Shown: positions 12,551 through 22,677, counted from the stretch's first letter. The stretch: 64,000 nt of DNA from Xenorhabdus sp. IM139775 (GCF_028598745.1 NZ_JAQRFK010000001.1:1-64000); one strand, 5' to 3'. Program-made: numbers and translations. Notes: generated by a model from the letters alone, not told the origin.

Positions 12551-14532
12551 AAGCAGTTATTTTTGCCTATCACGATATTGGTTGTGTCGGACTTAAAGCA
12601 TTAGTCAAAGCGGGCTTTGATGTTCAGGCTGTATTTACTCACACCGATGATCCGAATGAAAATCACTTTTTCTCTTCTGTGGCACATATTGGCGCTGATT
12701 TGGGCTTATCGGTGTTTGCGCCAGAAAATGTCAATCACCCGCTTTGGGTTGAACGCATTCGTGAGATGAAGCCGGATGTCATTTTCTCTTTTTACTATCG
12801 CCATATGCTGAGTCCGGAAATTTTGTCCCTGGCGGAAAAAGGCGCCTTTAATCTGCATGGCTCGTTATTACCGAAATATCGTGGCCGTGCGCCGGTTAAC
12901 TGGGCAGTACTCAATGGAGAAACTGCGACAGGCGTCACACTACATAAAATGCTGGAGAAGCCGGACGCCGGCGATATTATCGCGCAACAGATCGTACAGA
13001 TTGATGAACATGATACTTCTCTGGTCGTGCATGGAAAAATACGCGAAGCGGCAAGGGGATTATTGGATGACATTCTGCCTCAAATAAAATCCGGCCATTA
13101 TCCGTCAATGCCACAGGATGAAAGTCAGGCGACCTATTTTGGCCGTCGCGCAGCGGAAGATGGTGAAATCATCTGGCATAAATCCGTCAAAGAGATCAAT
13201 AACCTGATTAGGGCAGTGACCGAACCCTATCCGGGCGCATTTACTTTTCTGAGCGAACGTAAAATCACGATTTGGCGTTCACGGCCGCTTAATCAATCCC
13301 ATGACAAACGTCCCGGTACCATCATTTCGATCGATCCCTTCGTGATTGCCTGTGGTGATGGCGCGTTGGAAATTATCAGCGGGCAAGGTGAGTCAGGGCT
13401 TTATGTGCAAGGTCACCGATTAGCGCTTGAGATGGGCATTGTGGCAGGGGGTTATGTTGGCCCTAAAGCAACGACTCAGGTCAGTCGTCGCCAACGTGTC
13501 CTCATTTTGGGCGTCAACGGATTCATTGGTAATCACCTGACTGAGCGGTTGTTAAGTGATGGCAATTATGACATTTACGGGATGGATATCGGCTCTTCGG
13601 CAATTGAACGATTTATTGGCAATCCCCGTTTTCACTTTATTGAAGGGGATGTCAGCATCCATACGGAATGGATCGAATATCACATCAAAAAATGTGATGT
13701 CATCCTGCCATTAGTGGCAATCGCCACTCCGATTGAATATACCCGCAATCCTTTGCGAGTCTTTGAACTGGATTTTGAAGAGAACCTTAAAATTGTTCGT
13801 TATTGTGTTAAATACAATAAACGGATCATTTTCCCATCGACATCTGAAGTTTACGGCATGTGTGATGATAAGGAATTTGATGAAGACACTTCGCGCCTGA
13901 TTGTCGGGCCTATTAATAAACAGCGTTGGATCTATTCAGTCTCTAAACAATTGCTTGATCGCGTCATCTGGGCATATGGCACAAAAGAAGGCTTGAAATT
14001 TACCTTATTCCGTCCGTTTAACTGGATGGGGCCAAGGCTGGATAACCTCAATTCAGCGCGTATTGGTAGTTCAAGAGCGATTACCCAATTGATTTTGAAT
14101 CTGGTGGAAGGCTCCCCGATTAAACTGGTCGATGGCGGTGAGCAAAAACGGTGTTTCACAGATATTCATGATGGCATTGAAGCGCTGTTTCGGATCATCG
14201 AAAACCGGGATGGGCTATGCGACAGTCAAATCATCAATATCGGTAATCCCACCAATGAAGCGAGCATTCGCCAGTTGGCTGAAATGTTGTTGGACAGCTT
14301 TGAGAAACATGAATTACGCGGGCATTTCCCGCCATTTGCCGGATTCAAGAAAATTGAAAGCAGCAGCTACTATGGGCAAGGCTATCAGGATGTTGAACAC
14401 CGCAAGCCGAGCATTAAAAACGCCGAGCGCCTGTTAAGTTGGCAACCCACCATTGACATGAAACAAACCGTTGATGAAACCTTGGATTTCTTCCTTCGTG
14501 GCGCGATTGAAGAATCCAGAGTGAAAAACTAA
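12547..14532 (+). CDS. arnA: Bifunctional UDP-L-Ara4N formyltransferase / UDP-glucuronate decarboxylase
   Basis: ArnA carries out two separate steps: the C-terminal half oxidatively decarboxylates UDP-glucuronate, and the N-terminal half formylates UDP-L-Ara4N. At 661 residues it is the usual fused length. Residues about 1-300 are a formyltransferase with the [15 protein letters not shown] motif (His104) and the [16 protein letters not shown] segment carrying the active Asp. From about 315 a Rossmann dehydrogenase domain begins with [11 protein letters not shown]. It also shows PSTSEVYG and the catalytic YSVSK pair. It overlaps arnC by four bases and sits 39 bases before arnD. Confidence 0.97.
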   Translation: MKAVIFAYHDIGCVGLKALVKAGFDVQAVFTHTDDPNENHFFSSVAHIGADLGLSVFAPENVNHPLWVERIREMKPDVIFSFYYRHMLSPEILSLAEKGAFNLHGSLLPKYRGRAPVNWAVLNGETATGVTLHKMLEKPDAGDIIAQQIVQIDEHDTSLVVHGKIREAARGLLDDILPQIKSGHYPSMPQDESQATYFGRRAAEDGEIIWHKSVKEINNLIRAVTEPYPGAFTFLSERKITIWRSRPLNQSHDKRPGTIISIDPFVIACGDGALEIISGQGESGLYVQGHRLALEMGIVAGGYVGPKATTQVSRRQRVLILGVNGFIGNHLTERLLSDGNYDIYGMDIGSSAIERFIGNPRFHFIEGDVSIHTEWIEYHIKKCDVILPLVAIATPIEYTRNPLRVFELDFEENLKIVRYCVKYNKRIIFPSTSEVYGMCDDKEFDEDTSRLIVGPINKQRWIYSVSKQLLDRVIWAYGTKEGLKFTLFRPFNWMGPRLDNLNSARIGSSRAITQLILNLVEGSPIKLVDGGEQKRCFTDIHDGIEALFRIIENRDGLCDSQIINIGNPTNEASIRQLAEMLLDSFEKHELRGHFPPFAGFKKIESSSYYGQGYQDVEHRKPSIKNAERLLSWQPTIDMKQTVDETLDFFLRGAIEESRVKN

Positions 14533-14571
14533 AAACCAATGGGAAAAACGGGAAGAGAGTGGGCATAACCT

Positions 14572-15465
14572 ATGAAGAAAGTGGGATTGAGAATTGATGT
14601 GGACACCTACCGGGGCACTCAGGAAGGTGTCCCCCGGTTGCTTGCGATTTTACAAAAGCACCATCTTCAAGCCAGCTTTTTCTTCAGCGTTGGCCCAGAC
14701 AACATGGGGCGCCATTTATGGCGCCTGCTGCGTCCGAAGTTTTTCTGGAAGATGCTGAGATCAAATGCAGCCTCTCTCTATGGTCTGGATATCTTGCTGG
14801 CGGGTACAGCCTGGCCGGGGAAAAAAATCGCCCGAGATCTCGGATATCTGATGAAGCAAAGCGTGGATGCAGGTCATGAAATTGGCTTACATGCTTGGGA
14901 TCATCAAGGTTGGCAGGCGAAAGTGGGGCGTTGGTCGGAGGATGAGTTAGCAGAGCAAGTCAAGTTAGGCCTTGATGCCTTGGAAAAAGCAACCGGAAAA
15001 GCGGTGACATGTTCAGCCGTTGCGGGTTGGCGGGCAGATGAACGTGTGCTGGCAGTTAAACAACATTTTGGTTTTGATTACAACAGTGATTGTCGGGGAA
15101 CCCACCCGTTCAGGCCGCTCTTGCCGGACGGAAAAGTGGGAACAGTACAGATTCCTGTCACATTACCGACTTATGATGAAGTTGTTGGAACACAAATCAG
15201 CGATGCAGATTTTAATCACTTTATCCTTGATGCGATCAAACATGATCACGGGGTTCCTGTTTATACGATCCATACCGAAGTCGAAGGCATGTCGAAGTCT
15301 TCCCAGTTTGAGGCATTGCTGAACATGCTGCATCAGCAAGATATTCAGTTTTGTAAATTAAGTCATTTGTTACCAGAAGATAGAAGTACGCTTCCTGTTG
15401 GGAAAGTGGTTCGTTCGGATTTTCCTGGTCGTGAAGGCTGGTTAGGTTGCCAACAAGAGGTATAA
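14572..15465 (+). CDS. arnD: 4-deoxy-4-formamido-L-arabinose-phosphoundecaprenol deformylase
   Basis: ArnD removes the formyl group from the lipid-linked sugar, which commits it to export. It is a 297-residue member of the NodB/polysaccharide deacetylase family. The metal-binding RIDVDT motif is at residues 7-12 and the second motif, [14 protein letters not shown], near residue 105. No signal peptide is present, in line with a cytoplasmic or membrane-surface location. It lies in the arn operon directly before arnT. Confidence 0.95.
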   Translation: MKKVGLRIDVDTYRGTQEGVPRLLAILQKHHLQASFFFSVGPDNMGRHLWRLLRPKFFWKMLRSNAASLYGLDILLAGTAWPGKKIARDLGYLMKQSVDAGHEIGLHAWDHQGWQAKVGRWSEDELAEQVKLGLDALEKATGKAVTCSAVAGWRADERVLAVKQHFGFDYNSDCRGTHPFRPLLPDGKVGTVQIPVTLPTYDEVVGTQISDADFNHFILDAIKHDHGVPVYTIHTEVEGMSKSSQFEALLNMLHQQDIQFCKLSHLLPEDRSTLPVGKVVRSDFPGREGWLGCQQEV

Positions 15466-15472
15466 CACAATT

Positions 15473-17134
15473 ATGTTGAATACTCGGACGAGTAAAATGG
15501 GAGCCGTTCTGATGGCTCTTTTTTTTGTTCTTACTTACTTATTGCCTCTGGAGAGTCGCCTGTTATGGCAGCCGGATGAAACCCGATATGCTGAAATTAG
15601 CCGGGAAATGCTGCAACGTGGGGATTGGATTGTGCCTCACTTCTTGGATATCCGCTATTTTGAAAAACCCGTGGCAGGTTATTGGATCAACAACATCAGC
15701 CAGTGGATTTTTGGTGACAATAATTTTGCTGTTCGTTTTGGTTCCGTGTTCAGTATCCTAATCAGTGCATGGCTTCTTTATCGTTTGGCAATGATGATGT
15801 GGCAATGTCGCCAGACGGCTTTTGTTTCCAGCCTGATTTACATTTCCATGTTCATTGTCTTTTCCATTGGGACTTACAGTGTGCTTGACCCGATGTTTTC
15901 TTTATGGGTGACGGCAGGGATCGTGAGCTGTTTTTGGGCGCTTAAGGCGGTGACGATCCGAGAACGCATCTTGGCATGGTCTGTTCTGGGGCTGACCTGT
16001 GGCATGGCTTTTATGACAAAGGGCTTTCTGGCATTGGCGTTGCCTGTGATTGCGATGATACCCATCACGATATACCAGAAACGCTTTTGGGAAATGGTTC
16101 TTTTTGGCCCCCTTGCCGTGATTTTTGCTGTTTTGATCAGCCTGCCGTGGGTGATTGCGATTGCTTTGCGTGAACCGGATTTCTGGCATTACTTCTTTTG
16201 GGTAGAACATATACAGCGTTTTGCTTCTGACAACGCCCAACACATTGCACCTATTTGGTATTACCTGCCCATAGTGATTTTAGGCGTGATCCCGTGGTTA
16301 GGATTACTGCCAAATGCCTTAATCAAAGGTTGGCAAGAGAGAAAAAATCATCCGGAAATGTTTTTCCTGTTTTGTTGGTTTGTTGTCCCATTGGTGTTTT
16401 TCAGTATTGCAAAAGGCAAACTGCCGACTTACGTTTTACCTTTTATCGGCCCCTTAGCCGTGATGATGGCAAAATATAGTGTCGATTGTATTAAAAATGG
16501 CAACATGAAAGTGTTGAAAATGAATGGTTTGGTGAATGTCTTCATCGGATTGCTTGCCATTCTGGTACTTTTTATTCTGGAAACCGTAAAGTCTCCCCCG
16601 CTTTATCAGCCTGACGAATGGCTGAAATGGATTGTGGGCATTCTCGCCTTTGGCGCTTGGAGCGGAATGGGTTACCTCTGTTTTATTCGTGAGGGTAAAT
16701 ATTGGTTATGGGCTGCCGCGTGTTCCATTGTGCTCAGTCTCTCTATCGGTAGCGCATTGCCTGACAATACCATCAATTCCAAGCTTCCCCAGCATTTTAT
16801 TCAACAAAACGAAAAAGAGCTGGCTGACAGCAAATATATTTTTACTCAGTCTGTTGGCGTGGGGGCGGCGATTGCATGGGAATTAAAACGCAGTGATATT
16901 TATGTGTTTGATCGCCCGGGGGAATTAGAATATGGGCTTGCTTATCCTGACAGCCAATACCGCTATGTCACAGAAAATGAATTTCCTGCATGGTTGGCGA
17001 AAGCGCGTAAAACAGGCAAAGTCGCGATTGTTTTTCTATTACCCTCAGAAGGTGAATTATCTGAATTACCGAAGCCGGATTTTGTGCGTCGTAACCACAG
17101 ATTTGTGCTTGTAACTTATAAGAAACAGCCATGA
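15473..17134 (+). CDS. arnT: Undecaprenyl phosphate-L-Ara4N transferase
   Basis: ArnT transfers L-Ara4N from the undecaprenyl carrier to lipid A on the periplasmic side of the inner membrane. The 553-residue protein belongs to the GT83/PMT-like family: about a dozen membrane spans and a C-terminal soluble part. The first periplasmic loop holds the conserved acidic motif in WQPDETRYAEISREML near residue 30, and EKPVAGYW follows. It starts eight bases after arnD and overlaps arnE by four bases, so translation is probably coupled. Confidence 0.96.
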   Translation: MLNTRTSKMGAVLMALFFVLTYLLPLESRLLWQPDETRYAEISREMLQRGDWIVPHFLDIRYFEKPVAGYWINNISQWIFGDNNFAVRFGSVFSILISAWLLYRLAMMMWQCRQTAFVSSLIYISMFIVFSIGTYSVLDPMFSLWVTAGIVSCFWALKAVTIRERILAWSVLGLTCGMAFMTKGFLALALPVIAMIPITIYQKRFWEMVLFGPLAVIFAVLISLPWVIAIALREPDFWHYFFWVEHIQRFASDNAQHIAPIWYYLPIVILGVIPWLGLLPNALIKGWQERKNHPEMFFLFCWFVVPLVFFSIAKGKLPTYVLPFIGPLAVMMAKYSVDCIKNGNMKVLKMNGLVNVFIGLLAILVLFILETVKSPPLYQPDEWLKWIVGILAFGAWSGMGYLCFIREGKYWLWAAACSIVLSLSIGSALPDNTINSKLPQHFIQQNEKELADSKYIFTQSVGVGAAIAWELKRSDIYVFDRPGELEYGLAYPDSQYRYVTENEFPAWLAKARKTGKVAIVFLLPSEGELSELPKPDFVRRNHRFVLVTYKKQP

Positions 17135-17481
17135 TCAGTAATATCATCTTATTGATTTTAGTGAGCTTATTTACCTGCGCGGGGCAATTATGCCAGAAAC
17201 AGGCCGTTATTTGTTGGCAGAAAAAAGCGACCGCGCATAAAAAGATATCTGTGGTGATATGGTTGTCGGGTGCTATTCTTCTGTTGGGTACAGGGATGGT
17301 ATTTTGGTTGCGATTATTGCAATTTTTGCCACTGAGCATTGTTTACCCTATGCTTAGCATAAATTTTGTCATAGTGACGTTGATTGGACAATTATTGTAT
17401 CAGGAAAAGGTGGGGCGAAAGCACTGGATGGGGGTTTGTGCAATTATGTTCGGCATCTTATTGATGAGCTTGAGTCAATGA
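17131..17481 (+). CDS. arnE: L-Ara4N-phosphoundecaprenol flippase, subunit ArnE
   Basis: ArnE and ArnF together move undecaprenyl-phosphate L-Ara4N across the inner membrane. The 116-residue protein is an EmrE-like small transporter with four hydrophobic helices (for example [19 protein letters not shown] and GILLMSL at the C-terminus). It overlaps arnT at its start and arnF at its end through ATGA junctions. Position and size, more than sequence motifs, identify it. Confidence 0.92.
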   Translation: MISNIILLILVSLFTCAGQLCQKQAVICWQKKATAHKKISVVIWLSGAILLLGTGMVFWLRLLQFLPLSIVYPMLSINFVIVTLIGQLLYQEKVGRKHWMGVCAIMFGILLMSLSQ

Positions 17482-17876
17482 AAGGTTACCTTTGGGGCAT
17501 GGCAAGTGTCTTGCTGATCACCGTGGCGCAGTTGTTATTGAAATGGGGCGTTGCCCGCCTGCCAGAACTTTCGTTCTCCATGCATTGGCTGGATATCGAC
17601 TGGCTTTGGGCAAATCATAACTCCTTGCTGATGGTTATGGCAGGATTGGCGGGTTATGTACTGTCCATGTTATGTTGGTTTTTCGCGTTGAAGTACCTGC
17701 CATTGAATAAAGCGTACCCTATTATCAGCTTGAGCTATGTTTTTGTTTACTTCATGGCGGCTTTATTGCCTTGGTTCAATGAAACGCTCTCCCTGTTAAA
17801 AACGTTGGGCGTTTTCTTCATCTTATTGGGCATTTGGCTCATCAGCCGACCGGAAACAAAGCGATCTCATCGATGA
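17478..17876 (+). CDS. arnF: L-Ara4N-phosphoundecaprenol flippase, subunit ArnF
   Basis: This is the partner of ArnE in flipping the lipid-linked aminosugar. The ATG at 17478 overlaps the arnE TGA and gives 132 residues ([20 protein letters not shown]), close to the family size; a longer frame from 17436 would run inside arnE and is rejected. Four membrane helices are visible, and a basic tail ([10 protein letters not shown]) ends the protein. It is the last gene of the arn operon. I see no obvious intrinsic terminator before nlpC, so read-through is possible. Confidence 0.92.
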   Translation: MKGYLWGMASVLLITVAQLLLKWGVARLPELSFSMHWLDIDWLWANHNSLLMVMAGLAGYVLSMLCWFFALKYLPLNKAYPIISLSYVFVYFMAALLPWFNETLSLLKTLGVFFILLGIWLISRPETKRSHR

Positions 17877-17945
17877 TAATTGAGGTAAAATTTGTGGTTC
17901 CTATCTATGATGGTTAAGGGAAAGATAATGGCTGAGGAAAAGCAC

Positions 17946-18431
17946 ATGGCAATAAGAATAAGGCACTTATGTTTATTCTTGAGTCTCTTGCTGATTGGTT
18001 GTACCAACCCGGTTTCTCAGCCTAACTCGCCTGCGCGGAAAGTCGCGCTTTCTGATCCGATAATGGTTATTGCCCAGTTAAAAGATCAACTTGAACAATG
18101 GCATAGCACGCCATATCGTTATGGCGGCATGGATAGGCACGGTATCGATTGTTCTGGCTTCGTTTACCGGACTTTTTATGATCGCTTTAATATCCGGCTT
18201 CCTCGCACAACCGATGAACAGACCGCAATAGGCACACGGATCAGTAAAGATGATCTGATGCCCGGGGATTTGATTTTTTTCAAAACGGGCAGTGGAAAAA
18301 GTGGGCTGCATGTGGGTATTTATGATACTAACAATCAGTTTATTCACGCATCCACGAGTAAAGGCGTAATACGTTCTTCCCTTGATAATGTCTATTGGCG
18401 TCGGGTGTTTTGGCAAGCTCGCAGGATTTAA
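17946..18431 (+). CDS. nlpC: NlpC/P60 family lipoprotein, putative murein endopeptidase
   Basis: This is a lipoprotein with a papain-like NlpC/P60 domain, a family that cuts peptide stems in peptidoglycan. From ATG 17946 the signal is MAIRIRHLCLFLSLLLIGC, with lipobox LIGC and Cys19 as the lipidation site. GAGGA lies seven bases upstream; an alternative ATG at 17928 would add six acidic residues to the signal and is less likely. The catalytic Cys lies in HGIDCSGFVYR and the His in SGLHVGIYDTNNQFIH. In E. coli nlpC follows btuD directly; here the arn operon separates them. Confidence 0.93.
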   Translation: MAIRIRHLCLFLSLLLIGCTNPVSQPNSPARKVALSDPIMVIAQLKDQLEQWHSTPYRYGGMDRHGIDCSGFVYRTFYDRFNIRLPRTTDEQTAIGTRISKDDLMPGDLIFFKTGSGKSGLHVGIYDTNNQFIHASTSKGVIRSSLDNVYWRRVFWQARRI

Positions 18432-18743
18432 TTTCAGTTCCATCATAAAAATTCTGAATAACCACTTTTATGGGATATGGCATCTATTTTGATGCCTTCA
18501 GCCCGTTGAGGTTATTTAATCTATGGCTGAAAGAAATGGATTAATTTTCTGAAAATAAAAGATGGAATTAATTAAATGTATTTCTTGGGATGGTTTTTTT
18601 GATTGATTGTTAATGTGATTGTCAAGTTTAAGGTGTTGATTAAATCATGGTTAAAGCAAATGCGTTAATTATGAAATGCGGGAAAGGCATAGCTGTTGCA
18701 ACATATTGAAATTTATTTTTTGGTCAAAAAAACACAAATTGAG

Positions 18744-18812
18744 TATAGATACGTTTATTCTTCTGTAACTGATTGCCTTTCGCGTTGGGTTAATTAACAA
18801 TCAGTTTTTTTG
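18744..18812 (+). ncRNA. Candidate short transcript with intrinsic terminator
   Basis: Within the AT-rich gap 18432-18842, TTGGTC (18720-18725) and TATAGA (18744-18749) form a promoter-like pair with an 18-base spacer. About 20 bases later an inverted repeat, AACTGATTG (18767-18775) with CAATCAGTT (18798-18806), is followed by more T residues. A transcript of about 57 nt would result. The rest of the gap shows only a small 6-bp hairpin at 18479-18496. No family is recognised, and the hairpin could simply be a late terminator for nlpC. Confidence 0.3.
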
Positions 18813-18842
18813 TGGGTAAGGTGTTAATCAGGTATTTTAAAA

Positions 18843-20348
18843 TTAAAACCTTCTCTGTAGTAGTTTATACTCATATTCCTGAGCATTAAGCTGCATTTGT
18901 AATTCCGTCATGAACGCATCTTGATGTTTAAATTCATTACAGACAAATAAATCAAGTGCTGCGTAATGATATTCTGGCCATGTATGAATTGTAAAATGTG
19001 ATTCAGCCAGTATCAGTGCTCCACTGACACCCCATGGTTTGAATTGGTGAAAATGATGGGTAACCACGTTTAACCCAAATTTTTGGGCAACATCAAGCAT
19101 GATTTTTTCAATGATTGATACAGATTTCAATATTTCTGCATCACAATCTTTCATATCTACAATAATGTGCGTGCCAAGTTGCCTTACATCAGCTGATGAA
19201 TTGACTTTCTCTTGACCGCGATATTGAAATTTATTGCCGTGACACTTATCACACGTTGTCTCGATAAGCTGTTCTATCGTTAATATGTTTTTTCCGTGCC
19301 CAATGGTTATCATGTTATTACATGATTTGCATTGATAAAATTTTATACGAGGATTTAATTCTCCGGTGTATATTTTATCTGAGTAGTCACTTTTCCCTGA
19401 AATAATTGGGTAAGTGTGTGGTGTTACAGAAAGAACGTATAAATCACTGACATTACTTATGATACTTCCGCCATGATATTTATTGAATTGCGGATAAATA
19501 TTCTTGATAAAGAGATTCTGGGTATTGAGTAACCGTTGCACTTCTTGGTTCTCTATCGGTTTTTTCTGACCAAATGAAAGTAAAATCTCACTGTTATCAT
19601 TTTTAGCTAAACTAATTGCCCGTGATAAGAATAATTTTAATCCACTCAACGTATAAGGCGGATCTGTCCAAATAATGTCAAAATTTTTGGTATAAACATT
19701 AGCGCGTTTTAGATCTAAATACTCTGTATTAATCGAGAAATCATTCTGTTTCGCTACACCTTGGATAAATGTTAATAGATCCTGATCGATATCTTTGACA
19801 AAAATATTTTTTGAGGAATGATGGCCGAGTTTTTTAAATGCCATCATTAAGGCTAAAGACGTTAAATCATCATCACCTAAGAATAGAATGTTTTGTTTAA
19901 ATATCCGTGGGTTATTAAGTAATAACATGACCCTGCTTATTGATGTCTCTAATGTTGCATGGGCTTGATCTAGCAAAACATTGACTTGTGGTCTGTTGTT
20001 ATAGATAGGTTCCAGTAAAATGGATAGTTCATTTGCAAACTCTTCTCGTTTTTCATCGGAAGAGAGTGAATGATATTGATTGATATCAATTGATTTATAT
20101 TCCAGTTCATTTAGCACATAATTTATACCCGTGGGGTTTAACTTAAAAACCCCTTTATTTTCAGCGAAATGATATTTTATTAATTCTTTTTTAAATGCCG
20201 AAATGATAGGGATAGGTAAGTTGCTTTTTAATGAAAGGTCTTTATTTGATGCGCGATCGTATAAATGTAGACGTATTAGTAATGTCTCTAATATTTCAAC
20301 GGGGTGTGACAATTTCATGTTGTTTTTTATAATGTCTAGTGTATTCAT
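18843..20348 (-). CDS. Bifunctional BpsA-type aminopropyltransferase / S-adenosylmethionine decarboxylase fusion
   Basis: This 501-residue protein appears to join two polyamine enzymes. Residues about 1-90 look like the winged-helix start of BpsA (DUF43) proteins. Residues about 100-315 hold a Rossmann core with the acidic motifs LGDDDLTS (157-164), KDIDQ (185-189) and TDPPYT (228-233) of branched-polyamine synthase. A four-Cys insert (Cys340, 343, 366, 369) resembles a zinc ribbon. Residues about 390-501 are a complete class 1 SpeD: GTHIIVDMKDCD, then AES-HFTIHTWPEY with Ser450 as predicted self-cleavage and pyruvoyl site, His455 and Cys470. The chain would make decarboxylated AdoMet and use it to add aminopropyl groups to a polyamine. 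The acceptor, and whether the product is linear or branched, cannot be read from sequence. Codon use is far more AT-rich than in the flanking genes, which suggests acquisition. Confidence 0.85.
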   Translation of the reverse strand: MNTLDIIKNNMKLSHPVEILETLLIRLHLYDRASNKDLSLKSNLPIPIISAFKKELIKYHFAENKGVFKLNPTGINYVLNELEYKSIDINQYHSLSSDEKREEFANELSILLEPIYNNRPQVNVLLDQAHATLETSISRVMLLLNNPRIFKQNILFLGDDDLTSLALMMAFKKLGHHSSKNIFVKDIDQDLLTFIQGVAKQNDFSINTEYLDLKRANVYTKNFDIIWTDPPYTLSGLKLFLSRAISLAKNDNSEILLSFGQKKPIENQEVQRLLNTQNLFIKNIYPQFNKYHGGSIISNVSDLYVLSVTPHTYPIISGKSDYSDKIYTGELNPRIKFYQCKSCNNMITIGHGKNILTIEQLIETTCDKCHGNKFQYRGQEKVNSSADVRQLGTHIIVDMKDCDAEILKSVSIIEKIMLDVAQKFGLNVVTHHFHQFKPWGVSGALILAESHFTIHTWPEYHYAALDLFVCNEFKHQDAFMTELQMQLNAQEYEYKLLQRRF

Positions 20349-20881
20349 CGTAATCTCTTTTTACCTATATTTATAATCTGATAGAAAAATTAATATTCAG
20401 AATTATCCATGCAGACATCTAAATTGTACTTGAATCTGTTACCGTTGCTCTGTCTAAATCCAGCCATTTATCGATCACCATAAATTCGGGCGCGTAATTT
20501 ATAAAAATTAACGTTACCCATCCAAGTAACTTGAATTCGTATGTGGATGCTTTTCTGTTTTGTTGGTTTTTTCATCAATCATGTTTATGACGTACCGCAT
20601 TTTGGAATTAAACGAGTGTATAGGGATTCATAATTTTCAACTAGTTTCTATTTCTAGGGAAATAATAAACTTAGGCAATATATTTCTTGTTTTTTGGCCT
20701 AATTTGTCTCGCGATAGAATAATGTCTATTGTGATGCGGGGCAGTGTCCCTGACTGATTTAATCGTCTGAGTGAAGGGCGGACTTCTCAACAGGGAGAGG
20801 TAACAGAAAAGTAATAACCGCCCCTTGCGAGGCGTTAGGTGATTTTATTCTTCCAAATGACAGGGGATAAGCAGTTGTTTT
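20349..20881. other. 533-base gap without a supported gene
   Basis: AT-rich sequence between the fusion gene and hmuV. It must hold the fusion gene promoter (minus strand, from 20349) and the end of the hmu operon. A 65-codon plus-strand frame at 20560-20757 has no ribosome binding site or recognisable product. I see no convincing terminator or repeat. Confidence 0.5.
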
Positions 20882-21676
20882 TTATTGCCGGAGGTAGATC
20901 TGTGGCTGGTGGGTTTCGGGATGCTGCATAACACCCAAATCGGCTTGATACCATTGTTTAAGAATATCGTCACGCAGCACATCTTGTGGCGTGCCAGATG
21001 CCACTAACCGACCTTTGTGCAACAGGATAATTTTATCGGCATAAATTGCCGCCAGATTCAAATCATGCAGTACACAGCAGACCGCAATGGGTTGTTGTCG
21101 TGTCAGGCGGTGAACCAAGCGCAAGGTATGTTGCTGGTGATAAAGATCCAGTGCTGACGTGGGTTCATCCAAAAATAGACAAGATTCGGTAGGTTCAGGA
21201 TGCCAGAGTTGAGCCAAAACCCTTGCCAGTTGAACCCGTTGCTGCTCCCCGCCAGATAACTGTTGATAATTCCTGTTTCTCAGTTCTTCACACGCTGTCA
21301 ATGCAATCGCTTCGTCAATGGCGGTTTTTTTGTGGGCATTTTCATGGGGAATACGTCCCATGGCAATGACTTCCTCGACACTGAATGGAAAGGAGAGAGA
21401 GCTGTATTGTCGCATGACTGCACGAATGCGGGCCAGCTTCTGAGTTGGCCAGCGGGAAATGGAAGTGCCTTTTAATAAACAGTCGCCTGAGCTGGGTGGA
21501 ATATAGCCAGTCAATAGACGCAATAATGTGGATTTCCCGGCCCCATTGGGACCAATAATGGCGACCACTTCCCCTTGATGAAGGGAAAGGGAGACATCTT
21601 TGATTATCTGGCGTTGCCCGATGAAATAATTTAAATTTTGTGCTTCAAGTAAATTGGTTGCCATGATCGGTTCCAT
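20882..21676 (-). CDS. hmuV: Heme ABC transporter, ATPase HmuV
   Basis: HmuV powers heme import through HmuU. The 264 residues show Walker A ([16 protein letters not shown], about 40-55), the signature [18 protein letters not shown] (about 140-157) and Walker [17 protein letters not shown], then the switch His in VLHDLNLAA. It starts at a TAATG junction with the hmuU stop; an ATG at 21664 (MATNLLEAQ) is a possible alternative. It is the last gene of hmuRSTUV. Its place after a heme receptor and HmuS argues for heme and not vitamin B12 or siderophore as substrate. Confidence 0.94.
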   Translation of the reverse strand: MEPIMATNLLEAQNLNYFIGQRQIIKDVSLSLHQGEVVAIIGPNGAGKSTLLRLLTGYIPPSSGDCLLKGTSISRWPTQKLARIRAVMRQYSSLSFPFSVEEVIAMGRIPHENAHKKTAIDEAIALTACEELRNRNYQQLSGGEQQRVQLARVLAQLWHPEPTESCLFLDEPTSALDLYHQQHTLRLVHRLTRQQPIAVCCVLHDLNLAAIYADKIILLHKGRLVASGTPQDVLRDDILKQWYQADLGVMQHPETHQPQIYLRQ

Positions 21677-22677
21677 TATAAACGGCCTTTTGATGGTCTA
21701 AGAATGAGCAATAAAAAATAGGGAGCACCGATCAAACCCGTGATAAGACCTACCGGCATTTCAGCGGGAGCAACTAATGTTCTGGCGAATGTGTCGGCCA
21801 GTAACAAAAGGCAGGCTCCACCCAGCGCCGATATCGGCAGCAGCCAAGTATGATCGCCACCAAACCGCAGCCTGACAAGATGTGGGATAACTAAGCCAAT
21901 AAAACCAATAACACCGGTCAAAGCAACTGCACATCCGACCAATAAGGCACTCAACAGCAATAATTGATATTTGGTACGTTGGACATTAATCCCCAAATAG
22001 TGCGCTTCCTCATCTCCCAGTTGCAGCAAATTGAGTTTTAGTGCCTGGCTGAAAGTCAGCAGACAAACAGGAATAATGAGTGATGCGGCAATAATCAGTG
22101 TTGGCCACTCGATTTGACTGAGTGAACCCATCATCCAGATGGAGAATTGGCGTAATTGTTGGTCGTTACTGATGTAACTCAATACGCCAATAAATGATGC
22201 ACACAGTGCATTGATGGCGATGCCGGCGAGTAATAGCTTTGACAGATTGCCGTGGTTATATTTATTAAGCATAAATATCAGGGATGAGACGAGTAAACTG
22301 CCGATAAACGCGGCAATAATATGCCCGTATAACGCAATGCTGGCTGGTAAGGCGAAAGGCAGAATAATCACCATTGCGACGGTCAGTGCGGCACCACTGC
22401 TGATCCCTAATAAGCCGGGATCAGCCAGGGGATTGCGGAATAACCCCTGCATCACAGCACCCGATATCGCCAGCGCGCCTCCAACGAGGATCGCCAGCAA
22501 AATACGGGGTAACCGGATATTTAACCAAATCTGCCACTGTGGGTCATCCAAAGAGGACTCCCACAGTGTTTTAAAGGAAAGTGGCAATGCCCCCATATTT
22601 GCTGAGCTAATTGCCAGAAACAACAACAATAAACCCAGTATTAGCAAACCGAGACTGGGGGATTGAGAACGACTCAT
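21676..22677 (-). CDS. hmuU: Heme ABC transporter, permease HmuU
   Basis: HmuU is the inner-membrane heme channel of the FecCD permease family. The 333-residue protein has about ten membrane helices and the family blocks [32 protein letters not shown] and [16 protein letters not shown]. It overlaps the hmuT stop by four bases (ATGA) and the hmuV start by one, so translation of the three genes is probably coupled. Confidence 0.94.
   Translation of the reverse strand: MSRSQSPSLGLLILGLLLLFLAISSANMGALPLSFKTLWESSLDDPQWQIWLNIRLPRILLAILVGGALAISGAVMQGLFRNPLADPGLLGISSGAALTVAMVIILPFALPASIALYGHIIAAFIGSLLVSSLIFMLNKYNHGNLSKLLLAGIAINALCASFIGVLSYISNDQQLRQFSIWMMGSLSQIEWPTLIIAASLIIPVCLLTFSQALKLNLLQLGDEEAHYLGINVQRTKYQLLLLSALLVGCAVALTGVIGFIGLVIPHLVRLRFGGDHTWLLPISALGGACLLLLADTFARTLVAPAEMPVGLITGLIGAPYFLLLILRPSKGRL

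Noticed and set aside
20560-20757. 65-codon plus-strand frame in the gap between the fusion gene and hmuV
   Set aside because: There is no ribosome binding site, no motif, and the composition is that of random AT-rich sequence.
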